In this document: one piece after another, positions 5,989 through 12,723 of the stretch
Position numbering within the stretch: position 1 is the stretch's first letter
How the letters are laid out: each line of letters opens with the position of its first letter
From: UBA5399 sp964592125
Lineage (GTDB): Bacteria > Bacillota > Clostridia > Christensenellales > Christensenellaceae
Reading direction: 5' to 3'
DNA length: 14,194 bases
Assembly: GCA_964592125.1 (NCBI GenBank)
Contig: CAZQBV010000077.1
Location: 1-14,194, forward strand
Position numbers and translations under genes: made by a program
Notes under the pieces: generated by a model
What the model saw: only the letters and a program-made list of their open reading frames with translations
Databases searched by the model: none
What the model was told of the DNA's origin: nothing

Positions 5989-6837
5989 ATGTCGGCACAA
6001 ATCATAAGTGGGAAAGAACTTTCAACAGAAATTAGGGAAGAACTAAAGGCGCGCGTGGCACAGCTGAAGGAAAATAAAGGCTTTACACCGGGCTTGGCAG
6101 TTGTTTTGGTGGGGGAGGATCCTGCTTCCAGCATTTATGTGAATAACAAAGAAAAAGCTTGCAATGAAGTGGGACTTTATTCGGAAGTGATGCGCCTTCC
6201 AGAGCAAACAACCCAAGAAGAGCTGTTGGCTTTGATAGATCAGTACAATGTCAATCCTAAAATCCACGGTTTGCTTGTGCAGCTGCCCCTTCCCAAGCAA
6301 ATTGATGAGGCCGAGGTGTTGAAGCGTATTAACCCACAGAAGGATGTGGATGGTTTCCATGTGATGAATGCGGGAAGCTTGTTTACAGGGCTTCCTGGAT
6401 TGGTTGCATGTACACCAAAGGGCATTGTAAAATTGATCAAAAAAGCTTGCCCAGATCTTTCTGGTAAAAATGCAGTGGTGATTGGCCGTAGCAACATAGT
6501 GGGCAAGCCTGTTTCTATATTGCTGTTGAACGAGAATGCCACTGTAACCATTTGCCACTCCCGCACCAAAGATTTGCCAGGTGTTTGCCGCAATGCAGAT
6601 ATACTGGTTGCTGCCATAGGCAGGCCAGAGTTTGTAACCGCAGATTTTGTGAAACCGGGCGCTGTTGTAATAGATGTGGGAACCTCCCGCGTGGATGGCA
6701 AGCTAAAAGGCGATGTGAAGTTTGATGAAGTGGCAGAAATTGCAGGTGCTATTACGCCTGTGCCGGGTGGCGTAGGCCCTATGACCATTACTATGTTGCT
6801 AGAAAACACAGTGGATGCGGCAGAACTGTTTGGATAA
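5989..6837 (+). CDS. folD: Bifunctional methylenetetrahydrofolate dehydrogenase / methenyltetrahydrofolate cyclohydrolase
   Basis: 282 residues from the ATG at 5989, the usual FolD length, with GGGAGG 8 bases upstream. An in-frame TTG at 5941 would add 16 residues and lies in the putative promoter. The first signature, with Y50 and catalytic K54 in S-x-Y-V-N-N-K-x-K-A, is intact. So are G-L-L-V-Q-L-P-L-P near 95-103, D-V-D-G-F-H, the NADP-binding V-I-G-R-S-N-I-V-G-K-P segment and the terminal P-G-G-V-G-P-M-T. The enzyme oxidises 5,10-methylene-THF to methenyl-THF and hydrolyses it to 10-formyl-THF, feeding purine synthesis and initiator tRNA formylation in the cytosol. The nusB-folD-xseA order is as in B. 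subtilis. It is the first gene of the third transcription unit. Confidence 0.97.
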   Translation: MSAQIISGKELSTEIREELKARVAQLKENKGFTPGLAVVLVGEDPASSIYVNNKEKACNEVGLYSEVMRLPEQTTQEELLALIDQYNVNPKIHGLLVQLPLPKQIDEAEVLKRINPQKDVDGFHVMNAGSLFTGLPGLVACTPKGIVKLIKKACPDLSGKNAVVIGRSNIVGKPVSILLLNENATVTICHSRTKDLPGVCRNADILVAAIGRPEFVTADFVKPGAVVIDVGTSRVDGKLKGDVKFDEVAEIAGAITPVPGGVGPMTITMLLENTVDAAELFG

Positions 6838-6844
6838 TATAAAT

Positions 6845-8038
6845 ATGGAACATTTTGTTCTTAGTGTTTTTCAATTAAATACCTATGTTTCGGACAAACT
6901 ATACCACGATCCCTTTTTGGAGGAGATCTGGGTACAGGGCGAGATTGGAGACCTGACAATACGGCACAATACCGCCTATTTTGTGCTGTCGGATGGGCAG
7001 GCCTCTGTGGATTGTATGCTGTTTGAGTTTGAGCAGAGTGGCTATGCTGATATGATTGCCGAAGGACAGGCTGTGCTTCTGAATGGCGATATTTCCATTT
7101 ACAGAAAGAATGGTAAATTTCGCATAGCAGTGCAAAGCGTTCAGCTTACGGGGCTTGGCGAGCTGTATGCGCAATTTAATTTACTGAAAGAGCGGCTGGA
7201 GCAAAAGGGTATTTTCAGCGAGGAACATAAACAAAAAGTACCCACCTATCCCAAGAAAATTGGCATTGTAACCTCAAAAGAAGGGGCAGCATTACAGGAT
7301 ATTATAAACATAGTGCGGCGCAGAAACCCTATTGTAAAACTGGTTCTGTACCCTGTGAAGGTGCAGGGTGCGGCTGCTCCGGCAGAAATTGCAGCGGGCA
7401 TACAGTATTTTAACGAAAGTACAGATGTGGATGTGTTGATAGTGGGCCGTGGGGGTGGTGCAGCGGAAGATTTGTTTGCATTCAATGATGAACGCGTGGT
7501 GATGGAAGTATACCATTCCAATATTCCGGTAATCAGTGCAGTGGGTCACGAGAGCGACTATTCCCTTTGTGATATGGCAGCAGATTTGCGTGCACCCACT
7601 CCATCTGCTGCGGCAGAGCTGGCAGTGCCAGTAAAAACGGATGTGCTGGAGCGAATTCATACCATGAAGGCTGCATTGCGCCATAACCTGCAGCAGTTGA
7701 TCGTGCAACGTAAATATTTGTTGGAATACGAGCTGAAAAAAGTTTCTAAAGGGGCACTGTTGCTTACTTTGGAAACTGCGCGTAGGCAGCTTTATGGTTA
7801 CAGGCAACAAATGAAAGATTCTATGAATCAGCTTTATAACAAAAGTCTTTTACGCTATACTATAGGTAAAACAAAGCTGGATGGATTGAACCCGGAGCAT
7901 ATTTTCCAACAAGGCTATTCTGTTGTAACAAAAAATGGATTTATGGTAAAAAAGGCATCTGGATTGATGGCAGGGGATATGTTGGAAGTGCGTTTTTCGG
8001 ATGGCAGCATTCATGCCAGAGTGGAGGAAACTGAATGA
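6845..8038 (+). CDS. xseA: Exodeoxyribonuclease VII large subunit
   Basis: 397 residues from the ATG at 6845, chosen because XseA proteins normally begin a few residues before the L-S-V-x-x-L-N-x-Y segment; a start at 6815 would overlap folD and add ten unrelated residues. No clear Shine-Dalgarno precedes 6845, and the folD stop is only 7 bases away, so translational coupling is likely. The N-terminal OB domain spans about 5-102 (V-x-G-E-I at 30-34). The nuclease core includes I-G-I-V-T-S-x-x-G-A-A (139-149), G-R-G-G-G (201-205), the G-H-E-x-D segment (234-238) and D-L-R-A-P-T-P-S-A-A-A-E (247-258). A coiled-coil region lies around 265-340, with a short beta tail after it. With XseB it degrades single-stranded DNA from both ends in repair. 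The stop overlaps the xseB start (ATGA). Confidence 0.95.
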   Translation: MEHFVLSVFQLNTYVSDKLYHDPFLEEIWVQGEIGDLTIRHNTAYFVLSDGQASVDCMLFEFEQSGYADMIAEGQAVLLNGDISIYRKNGKFRIAVQSVQLTGLGELYAQFNLLKERLEQKGIFSEEHKQKVPTYPKKIGIVTSKEGAALQDIINIVRRRNPIVKLVLYPVKVQGAAAPAEIAAGIQYFNESTDVDVLIVGRGGGAAEDLFAFNDERVVMEVYHSNIPVISAVGHESDYSLCDMAADLRAPTPSAAAELAVPVKTDVLERIHTMKAALRHNLQQLIVQRKYLLEYELKKVSKGALLLTLETARRQLYGYRQQMKDSMNQLYNKSLLRYTIGKTKLDGLNPEHIFQQGYSVVTKNGFMVKKASGLMAGDMLEVRFSDGSIHARVEETE

Positions 8039-8229
8039 GCAAGGATGTTGAAACATACATTGAAGAACTAAAGTCAATTACTGTACAACTGGAAAGTGGC
8101 GATTTAAAACTGAAAGAGGCTGTGGAACTATATAAACAAGGCTCCCAAGCGGCGGCACAAGCCGAAAAGCTGTTAAACCAGTACGAAAGTGAAATTGAAG
8201 TGATTGATACAACAGAAATTGAGGACTAA
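8035..8229 (+). CDS. xseB: Exodeoxyribonuclease VII small subunit
   Basis: 64 residues, a little shorter than the typical 70-80. The family pattern is clear: E-x-Y-I-E-E-L-K-S-I-x-x-x-L-E-S-G-D-L-K-L-K-E-A-V-E-L-Y-K-x-G, then a heptad-like helix through A-E-K-L-L-N-Q-Y-E-S-E-I-E-V-I. Two helices form a hairpin that binds the coiled coil of XseA; several small subunits assemble on each large one. ATGA overlap with xseA implies coupled translation, which suits excess production of the small subunit. An acidic tail ends the protein, and only 3 bases separate it from ispA. Confidence 0.94.
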   Translation: MSKDVETYIEELKSITVQLESGDLKLKEAVELYKQGSQAAAQAEKLLNQYESEIEVIDTTEIED

Positions 8230-8232
8230 GCT

Positions 8233-9114
8233 ATGACTGAACTATTAAACCGTTATACACCTGCAATTAACACACGTCTAAAAGAATTGTTTTTGCTGGA
8301 ACACATTCATCCTACACTAAGGGATTCTATGTATTACAGTGTAAATGCAGGGGGCAAGCGTTTCCGACCCACTCTGAACATTTTGGGAAATGCACTGCTG
8401 GGTGGAAATATGGACGAAACGCTGGATGTAGCCTGCGCCTTGGAGCTGATACATACATATTCGCTGATACATGACGATTTGCCAGCTATGGACAATGATG
8501 AGCTGCGGCGTGGCAAGCCCACCAACCATATTATGTTTGGAGAAGCTTTTGCAATTTTGGCAGGAGATGGGTTGTTGAACTATGCTTTTGAAATTATGTT
8601 GCAAAATGCTCTGAACTATCCACACAATATGGCTGCACATGTAAGAGCAATGCGTGAAGTTGCAACCGGTGCGGGTGTGGGAGGAATGATAAATGGCCAA
8701 TGCGCTGATATTGAAAATGAAGGGCAGATATTAACTGCTGCAGAGCTGGACTATACCCATAGGCATAAAACCGGGGATTTGATAAAATCTTCATTGGTTT
8801 CTGGTTTGCTACTATGTAATCCCAGCGATGCACAAGTGGATGCACTGGCTACCTATGGCTATAGCACAGGATTGGTTTTTCAAATTGTGGATGATATATT
8901 GGATGTTACGGGTAGCGAAAAGGTACTGGGCAAATCTATTGGGAAAGATCAAAAATCTAAAAAATTTACCTATCCCACACTATACGGGGTGGATGGCTCA
9001 ATGAAAATAGCCACCGAAAAAGCACAGGAAGCAGCAGACAGCGTGGCTGTATTTGGCGCCAACGCGCAGCCCCTGGTAGAACTTGCAACATGGCTGCTGG
9101 AAAGAGATAGGTAA
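8233..9114 (+). CDS. ispA: Polyprenyl synthetase, farnesyl (or geranylgeranyl) diphosphate synthase
   Basis: 293 residues, normal for short-chain trans-prenyltransferases. The first aspartate-rich motif is D-D-L-P-A-M-D-N-D (81-89), a DDxxxxD form with the two-residue insertion typical of bacterial FPP synthases, preceded by H-T-Y-S-L-I-H. G-G-K-R-F-R-P (40-46) binds diphosphate, G-Q-x-x-D lies at about 155-159, and the second aspartate motif D-D-I-L-D is at 220-224. It condenses IPP with DMAPP and then GPP, supplying farnesyl diphosphate for undecaprenyl and quinone synthesis. The residues before the first motif favour a C15 product, but C20 cannot be excluded by eye. In B. subtilis xseB-ispA is followed by dxs; here cmk follows after 5 bases instead. 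Confidence 0.93.
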   Translation: MTELLNRYTPAINTRLKELFLLEHIHPTLRDSMYYSVNAGGKRFRPTLNILGNALLGGNMDETLDVACALELIHTYSLIHDDLPAMDNDELRRGKPTNHIMFGEAFAILAGDGLLNYAFEIMLQNALNYPHNMAAHVRAMREVATGAGVGGMINGQCADIENEGQILTAAELDYTHRHKTGDLIKSSLVSGLLLCNPSDAQVDALATYGYSTGLVFQIVDDILDVTGSEKVLGKSIGKDQKSKKFTYPTLYGVDGSMKIATEKAQEAADSVAVFGANAQPLVELATWLLERDR

Positions 9115-9119
9115 CCGCG

Positions 9120-9782
9120 ATGAAAGAAATTGCAATAGACGGCCCTGCAGGAGCAGGGAAAAGCACTGTGGCCAAGGCCGTTGCAAAGAAGCTGGGCTAC
9201 AACTATTTGGATACAGGCGCAATGTACCGCGCAGCCGCATTTTATATGATAGAACAGGGGATAGACCCTGCAAATGCACAGTTGGTAGTGGGGCACCTAC
9301 CCCATATGGAAATGCAAATTGAGTACAAGGATGGCGTGCAGAGTGTTCTGGTAAATGGTAAAGATGTAACAGCGCATATACGAACACCACAAATTTCCCG
9401 TGGTGCAAGTGATATTGCGGTGATTCCCGAAGTGCGCATAAAGCTGGTGGAAATTCAACGTGGTGTATCTGAAACATATAACATTGTAATGGATGGTAGA
9501 GACATTGGTACCTATGTGCTGCCCCATGCAGATTACAAGTTTTTTCTGACTGCAAGCGCAAGAGAACGTGCCAAACGCAGGTATTTGGAATTGAAAGAAA
9601 CTGACCCAAATGCCAATATAGATAGCATAGAGGCGGAAATAATAGCACGAGATAAAAATGATTCTTCCCGAAAATTCGCACCGCTAAAGCAAGCGGAAGA
9701 TGCTATATTTGTAGACACCACCGCTATGAGCAAAGAGCAGGTAATTCTGCATATTGTTGGCATTATTACAGGAGAGAAGTGA
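9120..9782 (+). CDS. cmk: Cytidylate kinase
   Basis: 220 residues, the common bacterial CMP kinase length. Walker A G-P-A-G-A-G-K-S-T lies at 8-16, D-T-G-A-M-Y-R at 31-37, the CMP-binding insert at about 60-100, D-G-R-D-I-G-T at 125-131, and the lid region R-D-x-x-D-S-x-R...P-L-x-x-A-x-D-A at about 177-195. It phosphorylates CMP and dCMP with ATP in the cytosol, feeding RNA, DNA and CDP-lipid synthesis. The cmk-plsC-ispH/rpsA order is common in Clostridia, and cmk is also close to rpsA in many other bacteria. The plsC ATG begins immediately after the stop, so translation is tightly linked. The ribosome site is weak (AGGT, about 8 bases before ATG). Confidence 0.96.
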   Translation: MKEIAIDGPAGAGKSTVAKAVAKKLGYNYLDTGAMYRAAAFYMIEQGIDPANAQLVVGHLPHMEMQIEYKDGVQSVLVNGKDVTAHIRTPQISRGASDIAVIPEVRIKLVEIQRGVSETYNIVMDGRDIGTYVLPHADYKFFLTASARERAKRRYLELKETDPNANIDSIEAEIIARDKNDSSRKFAPLKQAEDAIFVDTTAMSKEQVILHIVGIITGEK

Positions 9783-10373
9783 ATGTTTTACGCTTTTTTA
9801 CGGTTTCTGGCCAATCTTGTACTGATGCCTATTTTTTTTATTCGTGTGATTGGCAAGGAGAATTTAAAAATTCCCACTGCGGGCAGCGTGATTATTTCCC
9901 ACCACATTTCCAACTGGGATGCCATTATATTGGGCTTTATTGTGAAGCACAAACCCGTGTGCTTTCTGGCAAAGGAAGAATTGTACCAAAGTAAAGTTTC
10001 GCGTTTTTTTTTGCGTCACCTGCATACTATTTCAATTGCACGTGGAAAAGGCGATTTAGCCGCAATAAAGACCGCATTGGCAGCTTTGAAAGAAGGCAAG
10101 ATGCTGGGTATTTTCCCAGAAGGAACGCGGTCTACTGATGGTAGTATACTGCCATTTAATCAAGGCACTGCATTGATGGCCATTCGTGCTGATGTTCCGG
10201 TGATTCCTGTGTATATCAAAGGTGGGTACAAGCTATTTCGCCCCATACGGGTTTATGTAGACCCTCCCATCAATTTAAAAGCAATTGCGGGGGAAAAGTC
10301 TAGTAGCCAATCCCTTGCAAATGCAACGGAATATCTTCGCAATAAAATTGTAGAAATGAGTGAGCGACTATGA
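9783..10373 (+). CDS. plsC: 1-acyl-sn-glycerol-3-phosphate acyltransferase (PlsC family)
   Basis: 196 residues, typical of the short Gram-positive PlsC. An N-terminal hydrophobic stretch (about 3-22) serves as membrane anchor. The catalytic H-x4-D motif is H41-I-S-N-W-D46, and the glycerol-phosphate binding motif is F-P-E-G-T-R-S (111-117). P-V-I-P-V-Y-I-K-G (139-147) is the usual fourth block. It acylates lysophosphatidic acid to phosphatidic acid at the membrane. The start directly abuts the cmk stop, and the stop overlaps the next start (ATGA at 10370). The 5' third of the gene carries unusually long T runs (T6 at 9794-9799, T8 at 9832-9839, T9 at 10004-10012), which could promote slippage. 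The reading frame is intact in this copy. Confidence 0.93.
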   Translation: MFYAFLRFLANLVLMPIFFIRVIGKENLKIPTAGSVIISHHISNWDAIILGFIVKHKPVCFLAKEELYQSKVSRFFLRHLHTISIARGKGDLAAIKTALAALKEGKMLGIFPEGTRSTDGSILPFNQGTALMAIRADVPVIPVYIKGGYKLFRPIRVYVDPPINLKAIAGEKSSSQSLANATEYLRNKIVEMSERL

Positions 10374-12616
10374 TTGAAATAATTGTAGCACAGAATGCCG
10401 GGTTTTGCTTCGGTGTAAAGCGCGCTGTAGATACAGTAACCCATATTACTGGCAAGTACACGCATATTTATACATATGGGGAGCTAATACACAACAAAGA
10501 TGTAATTGACCGCCTAAAGCAAAAGGGCGTATTGGTAACAGAGGATACGGACAGCCTGGAAACAACAGAGGATACCTTGATTGTCATTCGATCACATGGT
10601 GTTTCGCGCGAGGTTTTTGAAAAAATACAGGACAGAGGCTTTGAAATACTGGATTTAACCTGCCCCTTTGTAAAAAGAATTCATAATAAAGTAAAAACTT
10701 CTGGTAGTACACCAGTGATTGTGATTGGTGCGGGAGATCACCCCGAGGTAACTGGCATAAAAGGTTGGGCGCAAAGCGAGGTGTGCATTGTGAACAATGT
10801 AGAGCAAGCCAGTGCACTTCCGCCGATGAGCAGCGCGTTGGTGGTGGCACAAACTACGATTACAGCCCAATTGTGGGACAGTGTGGTGGAAGTGCTAAAA
10901 CAGCGTATTCCGAATTTGGAGTTATTTCATTCTATTTGTGATACCACGCAAAAACGGCAGATAGAAGCAGCAGAGCTTGCAGAAAAATCCGATGTGGTTT
11001 TGGTGGTGGGCGGTAAACATTCATCAAATACGGAGAAGCTTTTCAATATATGTAAGACTAAGTGTGAAAAAACCTATTATATAGACAATATAGAGCAAAT
11101 TTTTCTTGAAAATATAGCAAACCATGATATAATTAGTATTGTTGCGGGCGCTTCTACGCCCGAGTGGTTAATTAGGGAGGTTAAGACACGTATGAGTGAA
11201 CTCGAAAAAGGTCAAGAAACTATCTTGGATGAACAGGAAAACAACGAACAGGCACAGGTGACTGAGCCCGCAAGTGTATCCGAAGAAATCTCTGCATCAG
11301 CGCAGGAACAGCCGCAGGCGGAAACGGTAACGGAAGTTGCTGAAGAAAAGCCGGTGGAAGAAGCTGTACGGCAGAAGGAAGAGGATGATGCTGCTGCGGA
11401 AGACAGTGCTACAGCCGAAAGTGCAGACTTTATGGCTGAGATTGAAAAATCATTCGTTTATATCAAACGTGGCCAGATAGTTAGTGGTACGGTTGTCCAG
11501 ATCTCCGATGGTGAAATGTGTGTAAACATTGGTTATAAATCCGATGGCATCATCAAAAAAGAAAACCTGACTGCAATGGGTGATGTAGACCCAGCAGATA
11601 TCTTTAAGGTAGGCGACGAAGTGGAAGCTGAAGTGGTTACCTTAAACGACGGTGAAGGAAATGTGGTTCTTTCCAGAAGGTCTATAGAATCCAAACTAAG
11701 ATGGAAGGAACTTGTAGAAAATCTGGAAGAAGACAAAATATATGTTGTTAAGATAGACAAAGTAGTAAAGGGCGGCGTGCTTGCAAAGCTGGAAGGGTAC
11801 GATGCATTTGTACCGGCTTCTCAACTTTCTTTGAAATATGTGGAAGATCTTTCGGAATTTGTAGACAAAGAGCTGGAAGTAACTATTATTGAGGCAGACA
11901 AACGTCAGAGACGTTTTGTATTGTCCCACAAGAATATTTTGCAGCAGAAAGCAGTAGAAGAAGAACAAAAGCTGTATGATACCTTCCAAAAAGGCGATAA
12001 GATAAAGGGCAAAGTAAAGAGACTTACAGACTTTGGTGCATTTGTGGATGTTGGCGGTGTGGATGGCTTGCTGCACATTACAGACGTTGCATGGGCAAAG
12101 GTAAAACATCCTTCGGATGTGCTTGCCATTGGCGATGAAATAGAAGTATTGATACTGAATGTAGATAAAGAGAAAAAGCGTATTTCTTTAGGGCTAAAAC
12201 AGCTTTCCCCCAAACCTTGGGATTTGGCGCCTGAAAAATACATTGTAGGTGATACTGTAGAAGGCACTGTGGTACGTATTATGCCATTTGGTGCATTTGT
12301 ATCGCTGGAGCCCACAATAGATGGTTTAATTCACATTTCACAGGTTACTAACCGTCGGTTGGAAAAAGTGGAAGAAGAGCTGCGAATTGGTGACAAGATT
12401 ACTGCCAAAATAATGGAAGTAAACCCAGCCAAGAAGCGCATTAGCCTTAGCATAAGGGCACTGATGGATGAGCCTGAAAAACCCGAGAGGGAAAAAAGTG
12501 ACCGCCGCGAACGTGGCGAGGATCGATTTAACTATGTGATTCCCCCTGTAGAGGAAGCTACTTCTTCGTTGGCAGATTTCTTCCCTAAAATGGAAGAAGA
12601 CAGCACCGAAGAATAA
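10370..12616 (+). CDS. ispH-rpsA: Fused HMBPP reductase (IspH) and ribosomal protein S1
   Basis: 748 residues in one frame. Residues 1 to about 275 are IspH: Fe-S cysteines C13 (G-F-C-F-G-V), C98 (L-T-C-P-F-V) and C190 (I-C-D-T-T), substrate residues H41, H124 and E126 (D-H-P-E-V-T-G), and S-S-N-T at 218-221. This enzyme makes IPP and DMAPP in the last MEP step. Residues about 276-362 are a low-complexity Glu/Ala/Gln linker, probably disordered. Four S1 RNA-binding repeats follow at about 366-437, 453-522, 542-611 and 627-697; the last two carry the consensus F-G-A-F-V and D-G-L-x-H-I. A charged tail ends it. The four-repeat S1 matches the Firmicute form. Bifunctional IspH/S1 fusions are known from Clostridia, so this is not a sequencing artefact. 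An internal Shine-Dalgarno and ATG at the junction may also yield free S1. A strong terminator follows the stop. Confidence 0.95.
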   Translation: MIEIIVAQNAGFCFGVKRAVDTVTHITGKYTHIYTYGELIHNKDVIDRLKQKGVLVTEDTDSLETTEDTLIVIRSHGVSREVFEKIQDRGFEILDLTCPFVKRIHNKVKTSGSTPVIVIGAGDHPEVTGIKGWAQSEVCIVNNVEQASALPPMSSALVVAQTTITAQLWDSVVEVLKQRIPNLELFHSICDTTQKRQIEAAELAEKSDVVLVVGGKHSSNTEKLFNICKTKCEKTYYIDNIEQIFLENIANHDIISIVAGASTPEWLIREVKTRMSELEKGQETILDEQENNEQAQVTEPASVSEEISASAQEQPQAETVTEVAEEKPVEEAVRQKEEDDAAAEDSATAESADFMAEIEKSFVYIKRGQIVSGTVVQISDGEMCVNIGYKSDGIIKKENLTAMGDVDPADIFKVGDEVEAEVVTLNDGEGNVVLSRRSIESKLRWKELVENLEEDKIYVVKIDKVVKGGVLAKLEGYDAFVPASQLSLKYVEDLSEFVDKELEVTIIEADKRQRRFVLSHKNILQQKAVEEEQKLYDTFQKGDKIKGKVKRLTDFGAFVDVGGVDGLLHITDVAWAKVKHPSDVLAIGDEIEVLILNVDKEKKRISLGLKQLSPKPWDLAPEKYIVGDTVEGTVVRIMPFGAFVSLEPTIDGLIHISQVTNRRLEKVEEELRIGDKITAKIMEVNPAKKRISLSIRALMDEPEKPEREKSDRRERGEDRFNYVIPPVEEATSSLADFFPKMEEDSTEE
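11175..11194 (+). promoter_or_regulatory. Internal ribosome binding site and ATG at the IspH/S1 junction
   Basis: GGGAGG at 11175-11180 precedes an in-frame ATG at 11192 by 11 bases (10 if aligned as GGAGGT). That ATG is codon 275 of the fusion, just after the usual end of IspH (S-T-P-E-W-L-I-R-E-V) and before the acidic linker. Initiation here would give a 474-residue S1-like protein. The spacing is slightly long but workable. The SD-like bases also encode the R-E-V residues, so chance or coding constraint remains possible. Confidence 0.5.
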
Positions 12617-12628
12617 AAAGCACAATTT

Positions 12629-12666
12629 AAACCCGGTTTTGTCTTTGGACAGTGCCGGGTTTTTTT
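12629..12666 (+). terminator. Rho-independent terminator after ispH-rpsA
   Basis: AAACCCGG (12629-12636) pairs with CCGGGTTT (12655-12662), and an inner TGTC/GACA pair can extend the hairpin around TTTG. Seven T residues (12660-12666) follow on the + strand. This is a canonical intrinsic terminator closing the folD-to-rpsA unit 12 bases after the stop. Confidence 0.88.
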
Positions 12667-12707
12667 ATGTTTTCACTTTAAAATTACGCAAAATAATCTA
12701 GCTTTTA

Positions 12708-12716
12708 TGGTATACT
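12708..12716 (+). promoter_or_regulatory. Extended -10 promoter abutting miaB
   Basis: TGGTATACT is an extended -10 (TGn plus TATACT at 12711-12716). No good -35 lies 16-18 bases upstream, which is usual for extended -10 promoters. The predicted transcription start (12722-12724) coincides with the miaB ATG at 12724, so the transcript would be leaderless or nearly so. The gap since the preceding terminator (12667-12707) shows nothing else. Confidence 0.5.
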
Positions 12717-12723
12717 ATTTTTT

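Noticed and set aside
6815..6844. Earlier XseA start at 6815 overlapping folD
   Set aside because: The extra ten residues do not resemble XseA N-termini, and no better ribosome site supports that start.
8998..9681. 227-codon open frame on the - strand opposite cmk
   Set aside because: It lies antisense to a gene with intact Walker A and CMP-kinase motifs, has no recognisable domain and no sensible ribosome site; it is a shadow frame.
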